Part shown: in pieces, positions 24,870-31,619 of the stretch
How positions within the stretch are numbered: position 1 is the stretch's first letter
Layout of the letters: each line of letters starts with the position of its first letter
Source of the DNA: Porphyromonadaceae bacterium UBA7048
Lineage (GTDB): Bacteria > Bacteroidota > Bacteroidia > Bacteroidales > Muribaculaceae
Direction of reading: 5' to 3'
Assembly: GCA_002493945.1 (NCBI GenBank)
Contig: DLAL01000081.1
Location: 1 to 31,619 of the forward strand
Length of the DNA: 31,619 bases
Notes under the pieces: generated by a model
Database searches by the model: none
What the model was told of the DNA's origin: nothing
What the model saw: the letters and a program-made list of their open reading frames with translations, nothing else
Translations under genes and position numbers: made by a program

Positions 24870-26615
24870 ATGGCAACAACTGACATCAAAACCCCCGACA
24901 CCATTCCGGCAGCTCCGGCGTATCCCGCTCAGGTGACCGGCATGGACATCCTGGCCCGTGCGCTCAGGATGGTGGGCATAGACACGATGTACGGTCTGGT
25001 AGGTATCCCCGTCACCGAGCTGGCATACATAGCCCAGGGTCGCGGAATCCGCTTCATCAGTTTCCGTCATGAACAGCAGGCAGGCATGGCGGCCGCCACC
25101 CACGGCTTCCTCACCGGCAAGCCCGGAGTGCTCCTGACCGTATCGTCGCTCGGATTTCTCAACGGTCTTACGGCGACGGCCAATGCCACGGTGAACTGCT
25201 ACCCGATGATACAGATCAGCGGCTCGAGCGTCCGTGAGCCTATCGACCTGCTCCAGGGCACATACGAAGGCCTTGACCAGCTCAACATAGCCAAGCCTCT
25301 CGTGAAAGCGGCATACCGCGTGAACAAGCCCGAGGACATCCCCACGGCCGTCGTCCGCGCCTACCGTGCCGCCATCTCCGGCCGTCCCGGCGGTGTATAT
25401 CTCGACGTGACCACTCCGTGCCTCGGAGCCATCATGAACGCCGACGACGCCGACAAGCTCTTCTACACCCCCGTCGACCTCTGCCCGGCCATAGTGCCGT
25501 CGCCCGATGCCGTCAGGCGTGCGGCCGACCTCATCGCATCGGCCAAAAAGCCTGCCATCATCATAGGCAAGGGCGCCGCCTACGCCAAGGTCGAGGAGCA
25601 GCTCAAGACGCTCGTCGACAAGACCGGCATCCCCTACTACCCCATGTCGATGGCCAAGGGCGTGCTGCCCGACGCCGGACCTCTGAGCGCGCTGTCGTGC
25701 CGCACGACCATCATGGAAGAATCCGACGTGGTCGTCCTCGTAGGCGCTCGTCTGAACTGGCTCCTCAGCCGCGGACACGGCAAGTGGAGCAAGACCGTCA
25801 AGTTCGTCCAGCTCGACATCGATCCTGAAGAAATCGACGCCAACGTTCCTATCGCCGCTCCCGTGGTCGGCGACCTGGCATCCTCACTCAACGCCCTCAT
25901 CGCCGCTCTCCCCGACAAACTGTCGGTCGACCCGACGTGGGTGCCCGGACTCCAGGCCCAGACCAAGGAGAAGGACGCCAAGTTCGAGGCCCGTCTGGCA
26001 GCGAACGCGTCCGCGACGCCCATGACCCACTGGTCGGCGCTCGGCGCCATCAAGCCCGTCATGGCAGCCAATCCCGACGTCATCCTCGTCAACGAAGGCG
26101 CCAACACCCTTGACGACACCCGCGATACCCTCGAGATGGCGCTGCCGCGCCACCGCATCGACTGTGCCACCTGGGCCATCATGGGCATGGGCATGGGCTC
26201 CTGCGTAGGCGCCGCCGTAGCCACCGGCAAGAGCGTCGTGGCCATCGAAGGCGACAGCGCGTTCGGCTTCTCCGGCATGGACTTCTCGACCATCTGCCGC
26301 TTCAGGCTCCCAGTGACCGTAGTCATCTTCAACAACGGCGGCATCTATAACGGCGTCGGCGTGAATATGGCCGGCACCTCCGACCCCGCGCCTACGACGC
26401 TTGACATCCGCGCCCGCTACGACAAGCTCGGCGACGCATTCGGAGCCAAGACCTACTACGTGACCACTCCGGCCGAACTGACGGCAGCCCTCACCGAAGC
26501 CATAGCCTCGAAGGCACCGGCACTGATTGACGTACAGCTCGCCGCCGATTCGGGCAAGGAATCCGGACATATCGGCTATCTCAACCCGACTCCGCTCGAG
26601 CAGATCACCGTCTGA
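24870..26615 (+). CDS. oxc: Oxalyl-CoA decarboxylase (ThDP-dependent)
   Basis: This enzyme decarboxylates oxalyl-CoA to formyl-CoA and CO2 in the cytosol. The 581-residue protein matches O. formigenes OXC along its length. It keeps the cofactor-activating Glu68 (FRHEQQAGMAAA), Tyr132-Glu133 (GTYEGLDQ), the conserved block NEGANTLDDTR, the ThDP/metal motif GDSAFGFSGMDF with NNGGIYNG, and a C-terminal Ser565 in ESGHIGYLN that closes over the active site. The start is the ATG 35 bases after frc. Together with Frc it forms a cycle turning oxalate into formate and CO2, with proton consumption. A long hairpin at 26627-26665 separates it from the transporter gene. Confidence 0.95.
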   Translation: MATTDIKTPDTIPAAPAYPAQVTGMDILARALRMVGIDTMYGLVGIPVTELAYIAQGRGIRFISFRHEQQAGMAAATHGFLTGKPGVLLTVSSLGFLNGLTATANATVNCYPMIQISGSSVREPIDLLQGTYEGLDQLNIAKPLVKAAYRVNKPEDIPTAVVRAYRAAISGRPGGVYLDVTTPCLGAIMNADDADKLFYTPVDLCPAIVPSPDAVRRAADLIASAKKPAIIIGKGAAYAKVEEQLKTLVDKTGIPYYPMSMAKGVLPDAGPLSALSCRTTIMEESDVVVLVGARLNWLLSRGHGKWSKTVKFVQLDIDPEEIDANVPIAAPVVGDLASSLNALIAALPDKLSVDPTWVPGLQAQTKEKDAKFEARLAANASATPMTHWSALGAIKPVMAANPDVILVNEGANTLDDTRDTLEMALPRHRIDCATWAIMGMGMGSCVGAAVATGKSVVAIEGDSAFGFSGMDFSTICRFRLPVTVVIFNNGGIYNGVGVNMAGTSDPAPTTLDIRARYDKLGDAFGAKTYYVTTPAELTAALTEAIASKAPALIDVQLAADSGKESGHIGYLNPTPLEQITV

Positions 26616-26626
26616 CGACATTCTCC

Positions 26627-26665
26627 CGGCGAAGAGGGCGTGACTGACTCACTCCCTCTTCGCCG
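26627..26665 (+). other. Long intra-operon hairpin between oxc and the transporter
   Basis: CGGCGAAGAGGG (26627-26638) and its complement (26654-26665) form a perfect 12-bp stem. Inside, GTGA/TCAC (26640-26643 with 26649-26652) adds four more pairs. No T-run follows, so it is more likely an RNA-stability or partial-termination element than a full terminator. Confidence 0.65.
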
Positions 26666-26749
26666 CATACCTTACACCGTTGCCTTCTCGAAGACAACTG
26701 GCGGATTCATCCCCTCAATATCATTCGTGTATATTCAACTCATTTATTT

Positions 26750-27724
26750 ATGCTACACATCATTCTTTACGCGATAGTCCCTATATTCGTCGTCATGGCG
26801 CTGGGATATTTCTCGGGGAAGGCAGGAGCATTCTCGGGTCAGGACGCCCGCGTGCTCAACAAGGTTGTGCTGAACTACGCACTTCCGGCAGCCCTGTTCG
26901 TGTCGATCGTGAAGGCCAACCGCGAGATGCTTGCCGTCGACGGCAAGCTCACCATCATAGCTTTCGTGGTGCTCCTGGCGTGCTTCTTCATGGTTTACTA
27001 CGTATTCAAGCTATATAAAGGCAACACCGCCTCGGATGCCGCCATCTCGGCTCTTATCAGCGGCTCGCCTACCATCGGATTCCTCGGCTTCGCCGTGCTC
27101 CAGCCTATATTCGGCACCTCGGCATCTGTGGGTCTCGTGATAGCCATCGTGGCCATCGAAGTGAACGCCATCGGCATCCCTCTGGGTCTGTGTCTGCTCA
27201 ACTCGGCCGACGCAGCCAAGGCAGCGGCAGCCAACGGAGGCAAGAAGCCCAATCCCTGGAAGCCCGTCATCAATGCCCTCGAGCAGCCTGTGGCCTGGGC
27301 GCCTATCCTGGCCGTCATACTGGTGCTCTGCGGCGTGAAGTGGCCCGCATATCTTGACCCGTCGTTCACCCTCATCTCGGGTGCCAACGCATCGCTCGCC
27401 TGCTTCGCCGCCGGCATCACCCTGTCGTCGGTCAAGGTGGTCATCAACAATCAGGTATGGATGGGCTCATTCCTGCGTCTTATCGTCACCCCTCTGCTCG
27501 TGCTGGCCGCAGGCATCATCTTCCACATGCAACCGGAGAACCTGAAGATGCTCGTCATCGCATCGGCTCTTCCTCCTGCCATGTCAGGTATCATCATCGC
27601 CAGCCGCTACAACGTATATGTCGCCACGGGCACATCGTCGCTGGCTGTCAGCACCCTGCTCTTCATGGGCACATGTCCGCTGTGGATATGGCTCACTGAC
27701 GTAGCGCTCAAGATGTTCGGCTGA
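26750..27724 (+). CDS. AEC-family transporter, candidate oxalate/formate carrier (YfdV-like)
   Basis: A 324-residue inner-membrane protein of the auxin efflux carrier family, with ten hydrophobic helices in two halves, a start of the form IILYAIVPIFVVMALGYFSGKAG, a VVLNYALPAALF segment, a central hydrophilic loop (about 155-180), and a late ASALPPAMSGIIIASRYNV block with the helix-breaking proline seen in the family. E. coli YfdV, encoded next to the yfdW (frc) and yfdU (oxc) genes, belongs to this family, so an oxalate or formate transport role is inferred from context. It lies 134 bases after oxc, with a hairpin between, and could be read through or have its own promoter. Its transcript probably ends at the inverted repeat at 27750-27793. 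Confidence 0.85.
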   Translation: MLHIILYAIVPIFVVMALGYFSGKAGAFSGQDARVLNKVVLNYALPAALFVSIVKANREMLAVDGKLTIIAFVVLLACFFMVYYVFKLYKGNTASDAAISALISGSPTIGFLGFAVLQPIFGTSASVGLVIAIVAIEVNAIGIPLGLCLLNSADAAKAAAANGGKKPNPWKPVINALEQPVAWAPILAVILVLCGVKWPAYLDPSFTLISGANASLACFAAGITLSSVKVVINNQVWMGSFLRLIVTPLLVLAAGIIFHMQPENLKMLVIASALPPAMSGIIIASRYNVYVATGTSSLAVSTLLFMGTCPLWIWLTDVALKMFG

Positions 27725-27749
27725 CCTCTTCAGTCCGTCATACAGAATA

Positions 27750-27793
27750 CGACACATCCCCCAGGGGCTATATGCTCCGGGCGGGATGTGTCG
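27750..27793. terminator. Probable bidirectional terminator between convergent operons
   Basis: CGACACATCCC (27750-27760) and its complement (27783-27793) form an 11-bp stem, with an inner GGGGC/GCTCC pairing. It lies between the oxalate operon and the convergent WYL gene. T-runs are weak on both sides. Confidence 0.6.
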
Positions 27794-27812
27794 CGTCTAT
27801 TGTCTACTTATA

Positions 27813-28724
27813 TCAGTTCTTATCAGCCTCGTACAGTCTGAGCGTGGCACGGAGAGCGTCGGCCACGGCGCGACGCAGTCCGGGAGGCGAAAGCACCTCG
27901 ACTGACGGACCGTGCGAGAGGAGTTCCTCGATGAGGTCGGCAGTGATGCGCATGCGGTAGGTGAACACCGAGTAGCCGTCATGCACATGCTCGCGCTGGG
28001 AGTGATGCAGGGGGAGTGCCCTGAGATATTTGGCCTGAAGGGCGCCGGCACGCAGCTCGATGTCGTGCGGCTCGCCCTCGCCTGCGACTATGCCGAACGA
28101 ATGGCGGAAGTATTCGCACGGGTCGAATGTCGGGTCAGGCTCGAAAGACTCCGTGTTGAGCCGCAGGTTGGACAGGCGGTCGAGGGCGTAGGTCTTGATA
28201 CGCCCGTCGGCAGCGTTCCGTCCGGTGACGTACCAGCGCTGACGGAAGAGTTTCAGGAAGTATGGCTCGAGCACAACTCCTGACGAGGGTGTGGCGCGGT
28301 TGAAGGCCTGATAGTCGAAGGTGATGCTGCGGTTCTGACGCAGCGCCTCGATGGCCGGAGCAAGATGCTCGCGCGCCGACGGCACGGGCTCGACGAAGAT
28401 ACGCTCCGACACGTCGCGGCTCTGCGAGAGCACTTCGTTGGTCACGGCCGAGTCAAGCAGCCACTCCGACACACTCGTGCGCCGCGAGCCGCTGTCGTCG
28501 ATATAGTATTCGTAGGTCGACGGATCGCACTCGATGACTATGTCGAAGAGCTCCTCGGCGCCCTCGCGGTAGCGGCAGAACGTGCGCCGCGACAGCCCCC
28601 GGCCGCTGCCGTCGCCGAAGCGCGACCGGCTCCAGCACCTGTCAAGCTCGCTCCGTGTGATGCGGCCGTAGCGGCTGATGGTGTCCACCAGCCATATGCA
28701 GCGGGCGGTGAGCTCGCGGTTCAT
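27813..28724 (-). CDS. WYL-domain transcriptional regulator
   Basis: A 303-residue regulator with an N-terminal winged-helix region (about 5-55, RITRSELDRCWSRSR and SRRTFCRYREGAEELF) and a WYL domain in the middle (SITFDYQAF, then LEPYFLKLFRQRWYVTGRN; the WYL triplet is W-Y-V at 164-166), followed by a WCX-like C-terminal part (about 215-300). WYL domains bind ligands such as nucleic acids or nucleotides. It starts one base after the SSS transporter stop, so it is the last gene of the namZ operon and may regulate it. It also faces the oxalate operon across a terminator, but there is no evidence that it controls that one. Confidence 0.88.
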   Translation of the reverse strand: MNRELTARCIWLVDTISRYGRITRSELDRCWSRSRFGDGSGRGLSRRTFCRYREGAEELFDIVIECDPSTYEYYIDDSGSRRTSVSEWLLDSAVTNEVLSQSRDVSERIFVEPVPSAREHLAPAIEALRQNRSITFDYQAFNRATPSSGVVLEPYFLKLFRQRWYVTGRNAADGRIKTYALDRLSNLRLNTESFEPDPTFDPCEYFRHSFGIVAGEGEPHDIELRAGALQAKYLRALPLHHSQREHVHDGYSVFTYRMRITADLIEELLSHGPSVEVLSPPGLRRAVADALRATLRLYEADKN

Positions 28725-28725
28725 A

Positions 28726-30195
28726 TCACGCGGCGGCTTCCGTCTTCTTGCGTCCTGTCGAGAGCAGGCGCAGTCCTATGATGGTGTACAGGGCGTTCAT
28801 CAGCAGCAGCTCGAAGCCTGTCTCGTAGCCGAAGCAGTCCATCAGCAGCTTCTGCGTGAGCCACGACACGGCCGGAGCGGCCACACACACCGCGGGCACC
28901 CAGCGGTCATGCACGGGCTTGCTCCAGAACATGCCGTAGACGAAGAGACCGAGGATAGGACCATAGGTGTAGGATGCCAGCGTATACACGGCCGAGATGG
29001 CGTCCTGGTCGCTCAGATAGTAGAACGCTATGATGACCAGACCCATGCAGGCCGACATGGCCACGTGCACGGCCTTGCGCGTGCGCGTCACGGCCTTGGC
29101 GTCGCCCTTCTTGTGAGCGCCGAGGATGTCGACGGTGAAGGAGGTGGTGAGCGATGTCAGCGCCGAGCCGGCGGCGGAGTAGGCCGCTGAGATGAGGCCG
29201 AGCACGAAGAGCACGCCCACTATCACGGGCATATCGGCGTGGGTGGCCACAAGACCGAAGAGCTCGTCGCTCTTCTCGGGCATGGCGATGCCCTTGTTGT
29301 CGATATATATCACAAGGAGCGTGCCGAGGATGAGGAAGAGTGCGATGACGAAGAACTGGGTGATGCCGCTGACGATCATGTTCTTCTGGCTCTGGCCCGT
29401 GTCGCGGCAGGCGAGGTTGCGCTGCATCATGTCCTGGTCAAGGCCGTTGGTGGCGATGGCCATGAACACACCGGCGATGAACTGCTTCCAGAAGTAGGTG
29501 CCCTCCTTGGGATTGTCGAAGAAGAACATCCGCGCTGTCGGATGGTCGGCCACGGCCGAGGTCATCTCGCCGAAGGTGAAGCCGAGATTGCGCGCCACGA
29601 AGTAGATGCACAGTATCACCGACATGATGAGGCAGAAGCTCTTGAGGGTATCGGTCCATATGAGGGTCTTAACACCGCCCTGCACGGTATAGAGCCATAT
29701 CAGGGCGATGGTGACGATGACGTTGAACACGAAGGGTATGTGCAGCGGCTCGAACACCAGCAGCTGGAGCACGGCGCACACCACGAAGAAGCGCACGGCA
29801 GCACCGAGCATCTTGGAGATGAAGAAAAGCCATGCGCCGGCACGGTAGGTCGACGAGCCGAAGCGCTCCTCGAGATAGCCGTAGATGGAGATGAGGTTGC
29901 GCTTGTAGAACATCGGCACCAGCACGAAGGCTATGCAGAAATAGCCCACGATGAAGCCCAGCACCATCTGAAGGTAGGCATATCCCTTGGCGGCCACCAT
30001 GCCCGGGACAGAGATGAAGGTGACACCCGAGATGGCCGCGCCTATCATGGCGAAGGCCACCACAGGCCAGGGAGTGCGGCGGTTGCCGGTGAAGAAAGTG
30101 GAGTTGTCGCTTCCGCGCGAGGCGAAGTACGATATGGCGAAGAGCAGCACGAAGTATGCCGCTATGGTGATGATGACGATAGTTGACTGTGCCAT
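28726..30195 (-). CDS. Sodium:solute symporter (SSS family)
   Basis: A 489-residue inner-membrane Na+ symporter with about 13 hydrophobic helices. Family marks include an N-terminal FFTGNRRTPWPVVAFAMIGAAISGVTFISVPGM segment, SIYGYLEERFG, GGVKTLIWTDTLK near 174-186, TNGLDQDMMQRNL, and AAYSAAGSALTSLTTSFTVDI, which contains the conserved sodium-site serines and threonines. Members carry sugars, sialic acid, amino acids and others. It sits 10 bases after namZ and just before a WYL regulator, so uptake of MurNAc, a MurNAc-containing product or another amino sugar is the likeliest role, by inference from the neighbouring gene. Confidence 0.88.
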   Translation of the reverse strand: MAQSTIVIITIAAYFVLLFAISYFASRGSDNSTFFTGNRRTPWPVVAFAMIGAAISGVTFISVPGMVAAKGYAYLQMVLGFIVGYFCIAFVLVPMFYKRNLISIYGYLEERFGSSTYRAGAWLFFISKMLGAAVRFFVVCAVLQLLVFEPLHIPFVFNVIVTIALIWLYTVQGGVKTLIWTDTLKSFCLIMSVILCIYFVARNLGFTFGEMTSAVADHPTARMFFFDNPKEGTYFWKQFIAGVFMAIATNGLDQDMMQRNLACRDTGQSQKNMIVSGITQFFVIALFLILGTLLVIYIDNKGIAMPEKSDELFGLVATHADMPVIVGVLFVLGLISAAYSAAGSALTSLTTSFTVDILGAHKKGDAKAVTRTRKAVHVAMSACMGLVIIAFYYLSDQDAISAVYTLASYTYGPILGLFVYGMFWSKPVHDRWVPAVCVAAPAVSWLTQKLLMDCFGYETGFELLLMNALYTIIGLRLLSTGRKKTEAAA

Positions 30196-30205
30196 GGTTC
30201 AGACC

Positions 30206-31384
30206 TTATTCGGCGTAGATGAGATACGGTTTGCGCTGAGCCTTGAACTTGACCACGTCGTCGGCCCATGTAGCCTTGATTTCATCGGCGCTGCGGCCCT
30301 CCTCTATCATCTTGCGGATGTCGCCGCGGCCGATGAGGAGCTCGAAGAAGCTGCGGAAGAACTTGTCGTCGGGCTTGAGGTCGTTGTAGGCGTCGATGAG
30401 ATACTCCAGATTGATGCCCTGAGCGATGATGGCCTCATCGTCGAGTCCGCGGAGGTCAACGCCGTAGCAGTGCTTGTCGAGTTGGGGCGGATTCTTGGCG
30501 CCGGGGACGCTGCGCGGCGTGAACTCGAAGGTGCGGTTCTTCATGCCGGGATGTCCGTAGCACTCGAAGGGCATGTCCGTGCCGCGGCCGAGGCTCACGG
30601 GAGTCGCCTCGAAGTAGCAGGTCGAGGGATAGAGGTAGATGGCCTTCATCGTGCGCAGGTTGGGCGACGGGGCCACGGGGAGCTCGTAGCGTGTCTGATG
30701 CGTGTAGTTGAGGCAAGGCACCACTTCGAGAGGCACCTTGGCGCCGTCCTTGAGCCAGCCTTCGCCGTTTATCATCTGAGCGAGTTCGCCCAGAGTCATG
30801 CCGTGCACGATGGTGATGGGCAGACGGCCCACTCCCGAGGCATACTTCATGTCAAGGATAGGACCGTCGACATACATGCCGTTGGGGTTCGGACGGTCGA
30901 ACACGACGAAGTCCTTGCCGTACTCAGCGGCCACGTTCATCAGCTCGAGCATCGTGCAGTAGTAAGTATAGTAGCGCAGACCCACGTCCTGAATGTCGCA
31001 CACGATGACGTCGAAGTCACCGACGATGTCCTTCCAGGGCGTGCGCTGGTCCTTGGGTCCGTAGAGGCTCACGACGGGGAGTCCCGTAGCGGCGTCGATA
31101 CCGCCTGCCACATGTTCGCCGGCATCGGCCGTACCGCGGAATCCGTGTTCAGGCGAGAAGAGCGTGGTCACCTTCACACCGCCGGCGAGCAGTTCGTCGA
31201 CAGTGTGGCGGTCGCCCACCATACCGGTGTGATTGGAGAACAGAGCCACACGCTTACCGGCGAGCATAGGCTTCCATACATCGCTGCGGGCAGCACCCAC
31301 CACGACGGGTTCATCGGCCCTCAGAGCCATCGAACCGATGGCCATCAGGATGACGCACAAGGCGGCAAACAATACTTTCTTCAT
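30206..31384 (-). CDS. namZ: DUF1343 exo-beta-N-acetylmuramidase (NamZ-like)
   Basis: NamZ enzymes release MurNAc from the non-reducing end of peptidoglycan fragments. The 392-residue protein has a signal peptide (MKKVLFAALCVILMAIGSMALRA) with a likely cut after ALRA, so it acts in the periplasm or outside. The DUF1343 core shows KRVALFSNHTGMVG (44-57), LFSPEHGFRG, the block VCDIQDVGLRYYTY, FDRPNPNG, and GRGTDMPFECYG. Its length is standard. The start at 31384 is preferred over an ATG 27 bases upstream because it gives a clean signal peptide. It is the first gene of the namZ-SSS-WYL operon, with a TACCTTTG promoter box at 31471-31478. Confidence 0.9.
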   Translation of the reverse strand: MKKVLFAALCVILMAIGSMALRADEPVVVGAARSDVWKPMLAGKRVALFSNHTGMVGDRHTVDELLAGGVKVTTLFSPEHGFRGTADAGEHVAGGIDAATGLPVVSLYGPKDQRTPWKDIVGDFDVIVCDIQDVGLRYYTYYCTMLELMNVAAEYGKDFVVFDRPNPNGMYVDGPILDMKYASGVGRLPITIVHGMTLGELAQMINGEGWLKDGAKVPLEVVPCLNYTHQTRYELPVAPSPNLRTMKAIYLYPSTCYFEATPVSLGRGTDMPFECYGHPGMKNRTFEFTPRSVPGAKNPPQLDKHCYGVDLRGLDDEAIIAQGINLEYLIDAYNDLKPDDKFFRSFFELLIGRGDIRKMIEEGRSADEIKATWADDVVKFKAQRKPYLIYAE

Positions 31385-31425
31385 CAAAACAGGTCTTAAT
31401 AATTGGTTCATAATAGATTGAAAAA

Positions 31426-31446
31426 TAACTGCCGCAGCTGGCCGCG
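31426..31446 (+). repeat. Copy of a dispersed motif also found in the 10 kb gap
   Basis: TAACTGCCGCAGCTGGCCGCG here closely matches TAACTGCCGTAGATTGCTGCG at 10100-10120, inside the left arm of the fold-back element. Here it falls in the namZ leader. Confidence 0.4.
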
Positions 31447-31470
31447 CGTTATATTCCGTAGAAAATTTCT

Positions 31471-31478
31471 CAAAGGTA
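31471..31478 (-). promoter_or_regulatory. namZ operon promoter, -7 box
   Basis: TACCTTTG on the minus strand matches TAnnTTTG exactly, 86 bases before the namZ ATG. A TTG (31501-31503) at a spacing of 22 bases may be the -33 element. Confidence 0.55.
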
Positions 31479-31575
31479 CAAGAAAATTTTCAATTAACTG
31501 CAATAAAATAATGTATAAAATCCATAATATAGGTTAAAGTGGAGAAAACATGCCCTGAATTCAAAAAAATGTTCC

Positions 31576-31583
31576 TACCTTTG
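31576..31583 (+). promoter_or_regulatory. tRNA promoter, -7 box
   Basis: TACCTTTG matches the -7 consensus exactly and lies 14 bases before the 5' end of the tRNA, giving a short leader. Confidence 0.55.
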
Positions 31584-31597
31584 CAACGCAAAAGCAA

Positions 31598-31619
31598 GGG
31601 GTATTAGCTCATCTGGCTA
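31598..31619 (+). tRNA. 5' part of a tRNA gene, cut by the window end
   Basis: The last 22 bases read as a tRNA start: acceptor strand GGGGTAT (31598-31604), the TA linker, D-stem GCTC (31607-31610), and a D-loop beginning ATCTGGCTA. The D-loop GG pair is present. The anticodon is outside the window, so the isotype cannot be called. Confidence 0.8.

Noticed and set aside
29987..31399. 470-codon open frame opposite namZ and the transporter
   Set aside because: It spans two real genes on the other strand, including their junction, and shows no family resemblance.

Overview
The window looks like chromosomal DNA of a gut Bacteroidales, most likely a Muribaculaceae-type organism. The reasons are the GC-rich genes with no Shine-Dalgarno sites, many promoters carrying the Bacteroidetes -7 box TAnnTTTG (often TAACTTTG or TATCTTTG), and the gene repertoire: methylmalonyl-CoA mutase MutAB, NamZ-type DUF1343 muramidase, NahK-like kinase, and an oxalate module. 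The genus assignment is an inference from gene content; no rRNA gene is present.

Layout. 1-1019: fabD on the minus strand with its terminator. 1109-3416: tatA, tatC and a DAACS-family symporter as a tight plus-strand operon. 3369-5007: an AT-richer minus-strand pair made of an AAA/ABC-type ATPase and a TOPRIM-like DUF3226 protein. The second gene is broken by a frameshift in a T6 run. 5091-9333: mutA-mutB with promoter and double-hairpin terminator. 9412-11477: accessory genes (a four-helix-bundle protein and a Fic protein) around a 0.5 kb gap holding a large fold-back repeat and a scrap of a glycosyltransferase gene. 11481-15875: a minus-strand set of nhaC, a NahK-like sugar kinase, a GT2 and a GT4-like glycosyltransferase. 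15900-16139: a small protein. 16207-21210: rlmL (with a repetitive basic/acidic tail), purD, a membrane protein and pdxB, ending in a strong terminator. 21220-23368: a large secreted multidomain protein. 23533-27724: oxalate degradation (frc, oxc, AEC transporter). 27813-31478: a minus-strand operon of namZ, an SSS transporter and a WYL regulator. 31598-31619: the first 22 bases of a tRNA, cut by the window end.

How they work together. MutAB links succinyl-CoA and methylmalonyl-CoA for propionate formation. Frc and Oxc together turn oxalate into formate and CO2, and the AEC carrier is a plausible oxalate/formate transporter, as in the E. coli yfdWUV arrangement. NamZ, the SSS carrier and the WYL regulator look like a peptidoglycan-sugar (MurNAc) salvage operon. 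The best candidates for something little described are the ATPase-TOPRIM pair, which resembles OLD/PARIS-like anti-phage modules and has a palindromic operator candidate and a disrupted effector, and the fold-back element next to a decayed glycosyltransferase copy. Several enzymes carry unusual changes at normally conserved positions: the FRC glycine loop, the TatC Glu15 position, the DAACS cation and substrate motifs, and a CHCGC cluster in MutA.
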